DNA of 64,000 nucleotides from Fistularia commersonii (Eukaryota; Chordata; Actinopteri; Syngnathiformes; Fistulariidae): contig JBBMNZ010000003.1 in NCBI GenBank assembly GCA_037954325.1, positions 6,027,965-6,091,964 on the forward strand, written 5' to 3'. A program made the translations under genes and the position numbers. This document shows, piece after piece, positions 13,005 to 26,156 of this stretch; within the stretch, counting starts at the first letter, position 1; each line of letters begins with the position of its first letter. The notes under the pieces were generated by a model, which worked only from the letters and a program-made list of their open reading frames with translations, did not search any database and had not been told where the DNA came from.

Positions 13005-13270
13005 TGTGTTTATGACGCAGCTTAAAAGGTGAAGAAATCATGGTCACTCTCAGGAGCTGTGACAATAAGTGCAATTATAAACATACAAAGACCTTTGTTT
13101 GACATTCACAAGAACGTTTCCCTGCTCGCCGTGGAAGAGGCCCTGAATCATCCCAGGGGTAATTAGATCGGCTATGGCCACTGTTTACCGCTCGTCAGCC
13201 CGTGTTAAGCTGATGAATGTAGCACTTCTCCAGACTCACCTCTTTCACAACACCAAGCTCAAATATTCAG
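13005..13270. promoter_or_regulatory. candidate conserved non-coding element
   Basis: Non-repetitive, balanced-composition stretch in a repeat-rich area. It contains aaagacctttgtttgacatt (TCF/Sox-like CCTTTGTT), ggggtaattagatcggctat (homeodomain TAATTA), tatttat-type and gctgtgacaataagtgcaat blocks. No ORF. Regulatory role is inferred from appearance only. Confidence 0.3.
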
Positions 13271-13642
13271 ATGAGGTTTGAAGTATAATCTCGATTACAT
13301 ATCGACCCAAGTGTTTCGTCTTCCTCCCAACGACATTAGAATTCAGAATCAATCATGTTCGTAGTGCTTTTATCCGATCGACATTTGATTACTCGAGTTT
13401 TCTAAGACTCAAAAATCCCATTTCTACAAACTACTGATATTTTGTTTTGGTCATTAAGTCTATTTATTTCTCAGCTTTGAGGTTGAAACTTGGCTTCCAG
13501 TTTAATTTAAAAAATTCAAACTGTTCCCATCAGTCACATAAACTGATAAGTGTACACCATGCACAAGTTTGTATTCTGTTTATGTTGTGCAGACAAAGTA
13601 TTCTGTGAGACAACACAATTGATAGCAGACTAAAGATTTTCA

Positions 13643-13646
<4 letters not shown>

Positions 13647-13688
<42 letters not shown>

Positions 13689-13732
13689 GTTGTTGTTGTT
13701 GTTGTTATTATTATTATTATCATTATCATAAT
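13647..13732. repeat. (ATT)n / (GTT)n trinucleotide repeat
   Basis: ATT units, a short TTG block, then ATT units again. Confidence 0.95.
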
Positions 13733-13741
13733 GTAAGCCAA

Positions 13742-13806
13742 TAATATTATATTATATTATATTATATTATATTATATTATATTATATTATATTATATTAT
13801 ATTATA
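13742..13806. repeat. (ATATT)n pentanucleotide repeat
   Basis: About twelve perfect tandem copies of a TATTA/ATATT unit. A complementary-strand version is at 26157. Confidence 0.95.
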
Positions 13807-14446
13807 CTCATTTTTATTATTATTCTTGTTGCTTTTGTTAGCATGTTGTTAAACACATGAATTTTCAAACAGAATGTCCACATTTAATTGGATAAATACA
13901 TTGCAATAAACTCCTCTTTTCAAATTATGTAACAGATTAAATGCAAAAATGAATCAGACGATCCACTTCCTGAAAAAATTGCTCATACCATGTATAAATC
14001 AATTTACAGTAAAAACTGATGTTTTCAGTCAGATGTGTGATGGTGTCAGTCAGTCAAGGCTTCTTTTATGTACTTACTATGATATAAATAGCCATGTAAC
14101 TTCCACTGATTTCCATGCTCTTCAATGAAAATATCAAGGTAGCCAAGTCAGTGTCGAATCTGACCTCAAAAAAAAACTGGTGACCAGCTGAACTGAAGGT
14201 CACATTTAATGGTGGCGGTATACAAGGAAAAGGCAAGTCAATTTTGTTCATAAATATATCGACATCACATCACATGAAATGTAATAGGGTTGCATTCAAA
14301 ATATTAATTGAACATATTACAGCCAAACAAGTAGCAGGTAAAATGTGGTAACATTAAACAGGATATACTCAAACAGGATGTACTCAAACACACAACGTAA
14401 TATAGAAAACAATTGAACCACAATAATTAAATAATAATAATTGAAC

Positions 14447-14488
14447 CACCATATAAATAAAATCAAGTCAGATTTTATTTATATGGTG
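14447..14488. repeat. perfect 18-bp inverted repeat with 6-nt loop
   Basis: Left arm caccatataaataaaatc (14447-14464), loop aagtca, right arm gattttatttatatggtg (14471-14488), fully complementary. The right arm resembles the end of a common fish repeat (attttatttatatagcgcca). Head-to-head repeat ends may explain the hairpin. Confidence 0.9.
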
Positions 14489-15254
14489 CCAAGTCACAAC
14501 ATGTTTGTCTCATGTTATTTTTTACTCCTCTTTAAATTGATTTCCAAAAAAAAAAAAAAACAATACCTGTGGGGCAAGTATGAGGGAGGTATAAGGGTTC
14601 AAAGGGACAGGCACAAATGTTCTCTTTCTAGCAATAAGAATAGCGCTAACAGCTACATGATAATAGCTGAAATGATACAATAATAGCTTCAATAGTCATT
14701 TAAGGAATAGCAGTGGTGGACACCCAGCAAGACCACTGCAGTAGATCACGCCACGACCCCCTGGGAACCTGCAAAATGAAAGAGCCAAAGGACTTGGAGG
14801 AGGACATGAGGTTACTATCAGGCATTGATTTAAGCATTAAATGATAATTGACTGAACCGATTGGATAAATATGTGAATTGACACCGACCTCGCCCTCAGG
14901 TTTAGTTTAGGGGAATTTGTTTCACACTAATGACAAAGATAAATTCACAGTCCTATCCTCCGTAATCCTTAAATCCCTCGTGATTTCACATCTCAGCATT
15001 TCCTCGATATTTATTTAGCAGTGGCGTCCACCCGCCGTGAGGAAAGCACAACTACTGCAAGTGAGGATTTTAATTACCATAAACATGAAAACTCAGGCTT
15101 CTTGTTAACTAAGACTATAAATTTGCTGTCCAAATGTTTGGGTAGTAATGACAGTATTGCAGAAAGATCTGAAATCGCTAACTATCGTAGCACTGGAGGC
15201 TCAATCTGACAGCTAGAGCTGTACCCGTTGGATCAAACAATTTATAATAATAAC

Positions 15255-15995
15255 TATTACTAATACCCGCAGCATGTGAAGAAAGCTCAATTTCACCCCA
15301 GCAACATTTAGTTGAATTTGACCGGAATACCGGGGACGCATACGCATTGCGGTTCCACAGCTACGGTCCGATTTCCAGTCATGTGACCCGTTTTCCATCT
15401 GCACTTCATCAGTCGACACCACCTTGAACCAGAAGTGTTCGAATCCCCCCCCGTTGTTTTCAGAAAATATTTATAATACCTTCCACCGCGACCAGTCCTG
15501 TAATAGAATCGGTTTTCGTGCAGGCCGCGCGCTTCGGAAATAAACACGGATGAAATACCCAGAGAGCATCGCGAAATGGCCCTGGATTGTTTTTGAGGCT
15601 GAATGTTGTCCAAGAAGACTCCGGGAAAAAGGGGTTCTTTCCGACCTGAACTTCGGTAAGATTGACCAAATATATGTAAACACCAGCGGCGCTTGCCGAC
15701 ATGGCGTCCCAGCGCGGACAAACTACGATGCGTTCGAGCTCCTTCGACGATATGGTTCGGTGTTTTTTTCGTGACGTTCCCTGCAAATTAAACCTCGTCC
15801 GTCGTGACGATCTGGCCATCTGTTATTCTGTTCAGGCGGGCCGAGACGAAAAAGCGTGAGAATTTTAAACACCTGGCACTCAGCGGGCATTCCAGTGTAC
15901 CGCAAATGGTTCAAACCGACACTGGCGACCCGGCAGGCCGTGGCTGACACACAGGGATCTGACAGTTCGCCCTCCACACTCACAACCTCCTGATT
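15255..15995. other. CpG-richer segment of unknown origin
   Basis: Clearly richer in CG dinucleotides than its AT-rich surroundings (e.g. gcgacccggcaggccgtggc, ggccgcgcgcttcggaaata). It carries overlapping frames on both strands: a minus frame of 119 codons (15460-15819) and a plus frame from 15701 to 15859 (52 codons, MASQRGQTTMRSSSFDDMVR start). I recognise none of them. It could be a remnant of a DNA transposon, a decayed retrocopy or a small CpG island. Confidence 0.35.
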
Positions 15996-16907
15996 CATCA
16001 GATTGTCAGAGAAGCTATAACTGGATAATTAACTACGCTGGAAACTCTGTATTAAAGCTTATTGAGGGGATCTATTCCTAAATTGATATTGCCAGTATCC
16101 CCGTTGCAATAACATGTTCCATGATGGACAAAGTGGCAAACAAATTGTTCCATCATGGACAATGTTTCTCCCTGATTAATCATAATATGATGTAAAAAGG
16201 CTTAAATGTCGGTCCAATCCGCTCCACGTTTCTTAAAATGAACAAGTAAAAGTATATATTGTTTGGTTGACGTCATCCAGAGGTGCCCAGAAACGAATAC
16301 AAATCAGCAAATAGTGACCTTTAATTCTGCTGGATTATTGTGTTGTAATCAGAGGACATTGTTTTGTCAATGTGTTATACCGCCATCTCATTCACGGATC
16401 ATCAGAATGGACGACCAACTTTGCAGATAAATAAATAAACGGAATGGCTACTTCCTGCGATCCCTTTCCAGCAATTGATAAAGTGTGGTATAATCTTGTT
16501 GTTGATCCATAACGGCTAAAAGATTACAATTCATCTGTTATATCATAAATTCTATAACCAGCAAATGCTTGTCTGACCATCATTTCTCTTTTCTTTACAA
16601 AAATAGCTACTTTTGACCTCTCCTGGAGACTGAAATTGTGCATTTTGCCTTTTATCACACCCAATTGTTCAACCCAGATTTAATGCTGCCATAACTATAT
16701 CTAAATGCTTTCACAGCCCGCGTGGTCCCCACAGACAACAATCACTTGAAAATTCGAAACTGGCATCTGGCTCGAGGACAACGCGGTAAATAGGACTCTC
16801 ATAAAGTGTGTAAACACAATGAAAACCTGTTGCATCACCTATTCTTCAGCCAATAGAACTTGATGGGTGGATGGCTTACACATAAAGGCAACAATTAAAT
16901 GGTCACT

Positions 16908-17027
16908 TCATGTATATGTATATGTACATGTACATGTGTATGAATATGTATATGTATATGTATATGTATATATACATGTGTATGAATATGTGCATGTATA
17001 TGTATATGTACATGTACATGTGTATGA

Positions 17028-17100
<73 letters not shown>

Positions 17101-17101
17101 G
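16908..17101. repeat. (TATATG)n-type hexanucleotide array
   Basis: Imperfect then perfect tandem tatatg / tacatg units for about 190 bp. Period six keeps Val-Tyr and Thr-Tyr frames open on both strands; not coding. Confidence 0.95.
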
Positions 17102-17139
17102 GCCTATAAATATCTGAAAATGGATGTGTATATGGATGT

Positions 17140-18150
17140 AGACATGGAATTCTGAAGAGCAAAGGGTAGAAGTGGTAATAATTGTAGACCATGAAGTAGC
17201 AGAGATTAGAAAAGGTAAAGTGCAGAGGGCATTGAAGAGGATGAAGAGTGGAAAGGCAGTTGGTCCTGATGAGATACCTGTGGAGGTGTGGGAGCGTCTT
17301 AGGAGTTTCTGATTCGATTATTCAGCAGGATCTTAGAGAGTGAGAGGATGACTGATGAACGGAGAAAAAGTGTGATGGTGCCCATTCTTAAGAATGAGGG
17401 AGATGTGCAGAATTGCGGTATCTATAGCAGAATTAAGTTGATGAGCCATATAATGAAGTCATTGGAAAGAGTAGTTGAAACTTGACTGAGACCAGTCAAG
17501 TTTCAGCATCTTTGAGCAAAAGCATGGTTACATGCCTGGAAATGGTACTACAGATGCAGCATTTGCCTTAAGAACGGTGGTAGAAAGCTGCATTGTGCCT
17601 TCATAGGTCTATAAAAAGCATACGAGAAAGGAACTATGGTACTGTATGAGATGATCTGGAGAAAAGTGTCAGGGGTAATGTGTAATGGATGAATATCAGC
17701 CTGAATGATAGGAAAGGAATGCAAGACAGTGGTGGGAGCTGACATGTTGTGTGGTTTAGAAACAGTGGCATTGAAAAGACAGGACGCCGAGCTGGAGGTA
17801 GCAGAGACGAAGATGTTGAGGTTCCCTCACCATGAGGATGGATGGCAGAAAGAATGAGTTCATCAGAGGGACAGCACATGTTGGATGTTTTGGAGAGAAG
17901 GTTAGAGAGGCCAGTCTGAGATGGTTGGATCATGTACAGAGGTGGGATGGTAAAATATATTGGTAGACGGATGCTGGAAATGGAGCTGCCGGGCAGGAGG
18001 TCTCGAGGAAGACCAAAGAGAAGATTTATGGATGGGGTGAAAGAGGACATGAAGTAAGTTGATGTGAGAGAGGTGGATACAGAGAATAGCGTTAAATGGA
18101 GGTTTTTGATTCGCTGTGGCGACCCCTGAAGGGAAAAGCCAAAAGGCAAA
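17140..18150 (+). mobile_element. RTE-like LINE, 5'-truncated and internally deleted copy
   Basis: Decayed reverse-transcriptase ORF. One frame gives VQRALKRMKSGKAVGPDEIP followed by VEVWERLR, the RT fingers motif. Further on, ESERMTDE(R)RKSVMVPILKN-type and KLMSHIMKSLERVVE remnants are visible. The centre with the FADD catalytic box is missing, and the 3' end (ELEVAETKMLRF, then DMELPGR-like and RPKRRF-like segments) follows directly. The 3' terminus reads cgctgtggcgacccctgaa, then gggaaaagcc. Several stop codons and frameshifts make it inactive. The family is shared with five other copies here. RTE clade (Rex3/Expander-like) is my best placement, not proven. Confidence 0.8.
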
Positions 18151-20402
18151 CAAAAAGATTTGGAGATGCGTGGATTTATATGTCTATATATAGATATATG
18201 TACGGCTACAGATATGGGTTTATGGATGTGGATACCCTCTGGATGCATCATCAAACTCTCGATCTCCTTTTCTCTAATATCAAAATGACTGACATAACAG
18301 TCCCGTTTGTTTCCTGCTCTTGAACTGGTTCTTCAACTTTCATTGTGGGAGACGGACAATAGAACAAGCCGACAATCTGGTGCGCTGAATTGCATTATAC
18401 GAGCATAACAATGGAGTCAGCCGTCTCCCCCCACCACCGTATGCAGATCACCTCCGGTTCTATGAGTTTTATTTTGCGCTTCCAGTCATCCTGCTCTCTG
18501 CTCTGCTAACAGCTGAAACCCTGAATACGTGCATTCAAATACTGCTGTCTCCACAACGTTTGCATCTTTTGGGTTTTTTTGTTTTTGCAAATTATTCTGA
18601 ACTAATCAAAACCGGCGCCAAATGTGCAATCTGTTCGAGCGACAGAGCTCTGTCGATGGCGGCCGCGGGTTTATAACGGAGCAATGCCGGTGAATGATTC
18701 TGATTCAAATGATCAAAACCCGACCGAGATATCAACAAAAAACAAAATCATGAATTAATTCATCTGAAATGAAACAAGAGAAAATGAAACATCGGCCAAC
18801 TAGACTTCTTTTAAATTTATGGGGATATTTTGACTTCTGATCCATCTGATTGTTCTTGCCACATATCGTTTGTTTATCTTTTGTCACGCCAATCTATAAG
18901 GTAAATATGTGGATTAATGGAGGGAACATGCCAGCTAACATTCATCCTTTTTAAATCCCATCAAGTTAAATCATGCCACTGCTGCTCGACCTTTGTCAAA
19001 TTCTCTGACATGCTTATATCAGACTGATCAATCGCCAGCCGGCCTGACACTGTTGTCATTGTCGATGCCCCGACAAGAGTCAAGGAACACACTGGCTACC
19101 TCTGTTTGCATCCTTTCCCCGGGCCTGGAACAGGCCACATAGGCCGGTCTTTGTCCACCCCACCCATATTGATGGAATCTGAAAGTAAGCAGATTTGCAA
19201 CGGATATCAACAGTGGGCTTTCAGAACAATGGGGCAAAAGAAGCGCGACACAAGGTTGAGAACAAATGCATCCTTTATGTCCGCTGGAGGCCTGGGCTCT
19301 GAGAAAAGGAGGAGAGGAGAGGTTAGGGAAACGTATGGGGTGGGTGGGGGCCGGTGGGGGTATTCTCACACTGCAGATGGAAATGTGAATATCTACACGC
19401 ACGTGCACACACATACACACACGCACGCAAACACGCGCGCGCGGCTCATATTGACAGCCGGACTCCCTCGGACGGCCGAGCATGCTGACAGGAATTAAAG
19501 GAGGACATCATTCATGAGTACACACACAAGCGCTCACATACACACATGCACATCAAACACACTTTGCTTCCTCAAACAGCTGGGGAGTCAGCAGTGTACA
19601 TCTATATCCTCAGCTACAGAGACCCCCCCCTCCCCCTTTAAAGCCAATAAGAGACGTTTTACTCCTCCCTGGACGTTTCCATCCTTCCAACCCTTTGACA
19701 GCTTCATGGGGGGTGTTATTGGTTGAAGCTGCGGGGTGTCTCTTCAGACACACGGCTCCCTTCGCCGTAGCCCGCAGTAATGCAACACCTCTGCGGGGTC
19801 GAAGGAAAGTTACGGTGACATTACGGCGTTCTTTTTCTTTTTCATTAACTTTGCTGGGAGATACGTCGGCGAGGGTTGTTCCCCACGTTAACAACGCGTC
19901 GTGTCAGTCGGGTCGGGTGGGGTGGGGGTGGGGGGGCGGAATATGAAATCAGCCCTCATCTGAAGCCTTAGTTTGCCGGCGGGTTCCGCGTGAACCGCGA
20001 TTGGTGAACTTCTATGTAAAATGCTGGGGGAAAAAAAGGAACATAACTAAGTTATATTCTCAGTGGTGTCCGTGAAACGATGATAATTATCTGTTAATGG
20101 CTGAAAATGCATCTGTGATGACGGCCGCCTAGTGCTAAAGCTATATGAGTTTCACGCTGTTTAAAAAATGCAGGATTCCTTTCCACCCCTAGACCTAGAG
20201 ATACATTACATATCTTTTTTTTTTTCATGTTTTAACACAGAAAAGGTATATTTAATTCTTGACGACGGGTCAAGGTAACACTACGAAGGACTATATTACA
20301 GGATTCCCTACACAATTACTGAGTTGTTGTTCTTTATCTCCGTTAAAGTGAAAATCTGGCACTAATGTTAACGGATGCAAGGCCTCTACCTAACTATTTA
20401 CC

Positions 20403-20835
20403 TGGTCGCGAACCAAAAACCTAAACTAAGAGGCAGATTTTAGGAGTTTTAACCGGGGTTGCGACCTCCGTCATCTAGATCATTAAGTATAAGGTGGTAA
20501 TCTGAGCAGTTTAAGATCAATCATTTTCTAGTATCCGGTTTGATTTTATCGCAAGTCTTTCAGTCTTTAAGGTGATGTAACACAATCAACAACAAATAGA
20601 CGAGTTCTGACAAAACTGGAAACAGAAATCCCAGCATTGGGAAAATTTGCTCAAAGAGTCTTGTTTTAATCTTGTAAGAACTGTAGCAACCCTGAAACCC
20701 TCCCTGTGTGAGCAGTCACAGGCTGAGACTTGAAACTAATCTTTAAATGTGAGCAGGTGTGCGATGATATTTAACCACGCGTCTTTTCCAAATCTTTCAA
20801 AGTCTTCTAATGTATGGGTAGCTTTTAACACGTCA
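20403..20835 (+). repeat. unrecognised dispersed repeat, copy 1
   Basis: Homologous along its length to 33817-34340. Shared blocks in order: ggtc(g/a)c(g/a)aac(c/t)aaaaac, attttagga, gtcatct(a/t)gatc(a/g)tta, gtggtaa(t/c)ctgag, tatcgcaagtc / gatcgcaagtc with tcagtcttta, taacacaat(c/t)aa, aatagacgagtt / aatagatgagct, ctcaaagagtc / ctcaaagaatc, tcaaagtcttc, gtatgggta / gtataggta. No ORF, no terminal repeat seen, family unknown. Confidence 0.75.
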
Positions 20836-23800
20836 TTTAAAGTATTTTCCTTTTTGTGCCCGACCATGAGATATTGATGGTTCATTTCTGGTCAATTTCT
20901 GCTGCGTAGCTAAACGTGAAAAAAAAAAAAAACACTTCAAATAATGTTGCAAATTTGCAGTTATTGCTCAATTAAAATGTTATTTATCTACCTATGTGAA
21001 TCTCAGGCTCCGGTGGTTACAGGCTCAAGAAATGCAACTGAAGCCCAACCAAAATGCTGAATGATTGTATATCAAAGAGTAAACACGGACGTGCAAACAA
21101 AGTAGCGCTAAAATGGAAATTGTGAGCAGCTCGTGTCAGCTTGTTAGAGGATAATTAAAATGTTGACATGTTTTCAATTACTTGATTTCATCTAAATGAA
21201 AACCATATCCGTTGGATAACTCCGGAGCTTGAAACACGGTGATAGCGTGTCACCTCGGCACGAAGAAGTGGGAGAGCCTGGTTGCGTTCCACCACGCAGC
21301 ACATTTACAGAACAAAATCCTCTCGTTTTTCGGCATTATCTCATTCTTTCATTCGCCAATTCGTCAATTTGACAAACTGTGGCCACGGGCATCATCCTAC
21401 TTAATTCTGATTTGTTAGCTTCACCTACAAATTGCATGTGTAAAAGTAAATCCATGAGCCATTTCATTTTGCGCCTAAAATTACCAATATCTCTATTTGT
21501 AGAGCCTGTTATTTTCTCTTTGTTGGGAGTGGTTTATATTTCAAGGGAGGCTGCTGATATTCTGATGAGGACTCACATCCTGGGCATTTCAAGAAGGCTG
21601 AGCTTCGGTAAATAAAAGATGAGAACATTTCTTTTTTTTTTGAAGGAGTTGTTTGTGTTTTCGGTGAAGAGGGTGGAAGGGGAAACACAAGCACAGACGT
21701 TGATATCCTATTCAGTTTCATTACCCTGTTATTATCATGTCCTAAAAGAAAGTCAAATGAAAATGCGTTACAGTGAAGTATTTCATTTTAACACAAATTG
21801 TTAAACATGGAAAACAGTGAAAACCACCGACTCAGCTGCTGCGGACTGATATTAGTGGTTCACTGGGCTGCACCTCACATAACTGAGTGAGGGGAAGCAA
21901 TCTTGTGGTATTTGGACAAGCAATTTTCTCCTTGAATGTAAGGTGTTGAAGAGCTTTAAAATGATGCATCCGTTTGCCAAGAGCCCTCTCTGCATATTTA
22001 GCCTCATTAAAATTGTGCTGCTGCACGCAGGGTTTTTTTTTTCTGTTTTTTATTTTTTTTTTATTTTTATTTTATTTTTTTCAAGCGCACACGCACAATG
22101 CGGCGCAGATACAGACAGCCTCAAATTCAGGAAGATGTTTATATAAAATGGAAGCAAACAAACAAATGCCAGCACATGGTGACTGGTTTTCCCTCTGGAT
22201 ATATGATACTTGATGTAAAACATTTTATAAAGGTTCTTTCACTTTCTAATTTAGTTGTGGAAATTTTTTTTTTTTTTTTTTCTTTGCCAAACAGGGAGAG
22301 TAACAGTATATACTGAAGTATTTTGTTTGGGCCTCAGTTGCATTGCTTCAGTACGTAAACAATTTAATTGAGTATTTATACAAACTTGCAACATTATCTA
22401 AGATTTTTTTTTTGTTTTTTGTTTAGATATGCAGAAAGTATTAACCAGAAAGGAACTACCAAAAGTTTCACATTTGTATAAAATTGGCACAAAATGAAAA
22501 GGAAATAAAAATGAAACATGAATTCTCTGTTTAAGGGAAAATCAGTGTCAGATATCCTGTTTAGATGCATTGCTAATAATTACAAATCCTGCACTTTGGG
22601 CCAGAAGGGCACGTTTTAGTACAGCCTGCTTTAAACTCAGCAATATGTCACAATATGGATTTTTTATTTTCTCTGCATGTCAAACAAACCCCACGGAATT
22701 ACACAAATCGACAGTCATGTCGGAATAGGAATCGGGGAGAAACGGAAAGAAAACTCGAGAAACGGTCGGCGAGAAAATAACACTTTTTTTTTTTTAAAGT
22801 CCCGACCCTTTTGCGTATGTTGTGAAGTGCAAACAACAACAAAAGAAGGGGAAAAAAAAAATCTGAACAAAATGCAACACAGGGAAATAAAATCCCGAGA
22901 CGCATTTCTTGAAATTACGCTCTCTTTCCCCCGAAGTCTAACCACAAATACTTTAACTGCAGACTAATTTGCACAAACTTTAAACGCCCCTGCCGAGCCC
23001 TGCCCTCACTTCTAACTTTCCCCCGCAGTGGGGGAGTCTCACTTTGCCGTCGGGTTTTATTTGTCTGCCAGTCGTCATGTTTATTTACCGTTGCTTTGTA
23101 AAAGCAGCGTTTTATCCGCTGCTACTTTTTTCTTTATTTACACTAAAACCTACCGGACTGGATGTAATGTTTTATTTGACCTCTTGCACCTCCCTGTCCC
23201 CCCTAGTGAGGCGAGAGGATGTTTATCCGTCAAACAACAAACTCTCTCGAAGCAGAGCTGGTGATGAGAAAAGCTTCCCCGACAAAAAAAAAATAAAAAA
23301 TCCTCTTTGTTGCTAGGAGAGATGCGACTCCTCTATTGGCCAGAAGTGTCTGGATGTCCGTCCAATAATAGTCCCGCGGCAGCGGCGATAGACATCCAGA
23401 AACAATTACGACGGCGCCTCTGACTGCCGATGAGGCGCTCTGAGAAATGCGTTTTTGCAAAGGTCGACACGAACATTTGGACAGATGATGCCGGAGCAAG
23501 AGCGAAGGGTCGGACGCGTGCACGTCTTTGCTAATTTTGAATAATGCATGAGGAGAGAATGGGAATTTGCAACCGACATAAATACACAAATGATCTTCAG
23601 GCTCAGCACTGAGCCCAATCGTTGGACACTTAAGTGCACCTACATTTTTCTTGAACTTCTCTTCCTTCTTCTTCTTCTTCTTCTCGAGGTCGTGCTATAA
23701 GATCGTAAGAGGCATGTGCACGAGTTGTTTGTCAGGCCATGAAGAGGAATCACTGATATGATATGGATAAAAAAAAAAAGGAAGTATATAATTACATCCT

Positions 23801-23984
23801 GGTTAATTCATTATTTCACTCAACTGCAAATTGCATGCTTGATTATGGCGTTTTTAACAGAAAGCAACATTAACATCAAGAATGTGTATGTGTGTGTGCG
23901 TGTGTGTATGTTGAAATCCATGCCATGAAGAATAGATGGAATGAAGACAACTGGTTGTTTGTGAGAATGACAGAGACAAAAGTT

Positions 23985-24540
23985 GTGAATGAGTGGGTGA
24001 ATAACGGACCCATATAATGTGTGCATGAGAGAGTGAACGCATGTTTGTCTCTATATGATATCTGAATCAAGGAGTGAGTGGTTGGAGTGAGAGAGTGAAT
24101 GGTTGCATATCTCAATATGATGTGTGAACAAGAGCTTGGCTCCGTATGACGTGCGTGAATGTTTGTATGTCTATATATGATGTGTGATTGGGAGAAAGAA
24201 TGATTGTCTCTGTATGACATGTGCATGAGAGGGTGAATGGTTGTAGATCACTATAAGATGTGTGAATGAAAGAGTGAATAACGGCCCCGGATGACATGTG
24301 GAGGAGAGTGAATAGTTGTCGATATGCGATCGGGGGGGTTGTTTGTTTGGATATGACAGCTGGGTGACAGAGTGAATGGTTGTATTTCTCTGTTTGACGT
24401 GTGGGTGAGAGAGTGAATGCTTGTTTGTTGTTATATAATGTGCGTACGAGGGAGTGAATAACGTCCCCGTATGCGGTGTGCTTGTGAGAGCGAATGGTTT
24501 CATCTCATCGCGCGAACGCACGAGTGAATGGTTGTGTGTC
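23985..24540 (+). repeat. minisatellite, unit about 40 to 42 bp, derived from SINE interior
   Basis: Roughly 13 degenerate units of the form gatgtgtgaatgagagagtg then aatggttgtatgtctctata. This unit is the internal segment of the SINE-like family (gtgaatgagtgagtgcatgg...). The array ends in the SINE's own 3' part at 24520. A period near a multiple of three keeps spurious frames open on the minus strand. Confidence 0.75.
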
Positions 24541-24655
24541 TCTGATCGACTGGCGACGGGTCAAGGGTTGAACGGCGCCTGTCGCCCGATGACGGGTGGG
24601 ACAGGTCACAGCACCCGCTGCCACCCTGAGTCAGCGATATTGATAATGAATGGCT
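24520..24655 (+). mobile_element. SINE-like repeat, 3' end
   Basis: Reads gagtgaatggttgtgtgtct, ctgatcgactggcgacgggt, then cgcctgtcgcccgatgacgg, ending near gatattgataatgaatggc. This is the 3' part of the same family as 8500-8795. It directly follows a 42-bp-period minisatellite and shares its first unit with it. Confidence 0.65.
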
Positions 24656-26102
24656 CAATAGACTCGAATAAAACGGGAGTCGTATTTACATAAACAGCAA
24701 ATCCTGTTCTCTGTGCGTATTCTTTTGTTGTGCCTCGCCGTATCCACACATACAGGATTCATAGCGTGTTCATACACATACTATTAAAGACAGCAACAAC
24801 TACATTAATCACTTTAAAGCTTTATAAGTTGGATTTCACGCGCTGAATGATCCTATTTGCATTTTTTCTTCTCATTATCTCCATTCCCGAGTACAAACCC
24901 TCTTTATTCTGCTCAGTGGGGAATCTCAACCCTCTGTGCGGCTGTTAGTAGAAGAAGTACCATGTGCTCAGTACACATGTTTTTATCCATGCAAGTATAT
25001 CTTTATATCACTCCCAGGTGCACCGTGCCGAGTCACACTCTGGAAAGTCTAAATTGCAAATCAATCGATCAATCAAACTGTTTTCCCCAAATAATAGCAG
25101 TGCCTGGAAATGTTCGGCTGTCTATACAATAACTGTACCTCTGTTCACATCTGAGCACTGGACTGGACTTCTAAAAGCAAACAAACAAAACAAACCAAAC
25201 AAACAAAAAAGAAACCAGACTGGGTTAAGAGTTCTTATTTGATTTTAAAAATTCAACTAAAACGAAAAAGGAATCACAGATAATAGATTCAAATAGTTTT
25301 GTTTTTGTTTGGTGAAAAACCAAATGTCAGACTATAATCAAAAAACTAAGCAAGAAATGTAAAACTATAATCAAAAATATCGACAATATCTAAATATCTA
25401 GTTATCTAAAGTGAATCTACATACATGCATACTTGTGTGTGTGTGTGTGTCTGTGTGTGTGTGTATACACATATATGCATATATATGCATACACATTCAC
25501 ATATGTATACATACACGTATACTTATATTGCAGATCAGACAGGGAATTCAAAAGTCTTTCAACTATTTAGATAAATGTGGAATTGAATTAGTGTTTGTTT
25601 CCTCCGAACAATAATGGAAACACAACCGGCACTCTCGTATCTTTCCTTTCCTCTGCATTACTTTTTTTTGTCGCATCATCCCTGCTGTGTCACTCCGAAC
25701 CCGGGAGTAGCGTTGAGGGGACGACGTGCACACTTTCCAATCCTAAGAACCTGACAAGTGACATTTTGTACTGAATTGGAGAGATAGGCTGTGCATATAT
25801 TCTTTACAATCACTGTTCATTTATTTATTTCTTTTTGACTGAGGAAGCAGAAAACAAACACCCGTAATCCAGCTGCGACACACCATACGTGTGCTGCCGC
25901 TTGGCTGGTTTCACTCCTCAGCGGCATCTGACTGATGACACTGCTTTTGACCTCGACTGCTGTAGAATTGCTTTTCGCGCCGATAGATGTTTGTAAATAT
26001 GGAATTTAGGAATAAAAACAGTCAAGTAAAAAACAAAAACAGAAAAAGTCTTGCGACTTGAAGGAGTTGTTGGATCTGAAATCACAGACATAAATATATT
26101 TC

Positions 26103-26137
<35 letters not shown>

Positions 26138-26156
26138 CTGTGCTGTTTTTGTATGA

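Noticed and set aside
16867..17192. Val-Tyr and Thr-Tyr repeat frames on both strands
   Set aside because: Produced by the period-six TATATG array.
23876..24521. minus-strand frames with repeating HSxxSYRD-like units
   Set aside because: They are the translation of the 42-bp minisatellite; its period near a multiple of three keeps the frame open.
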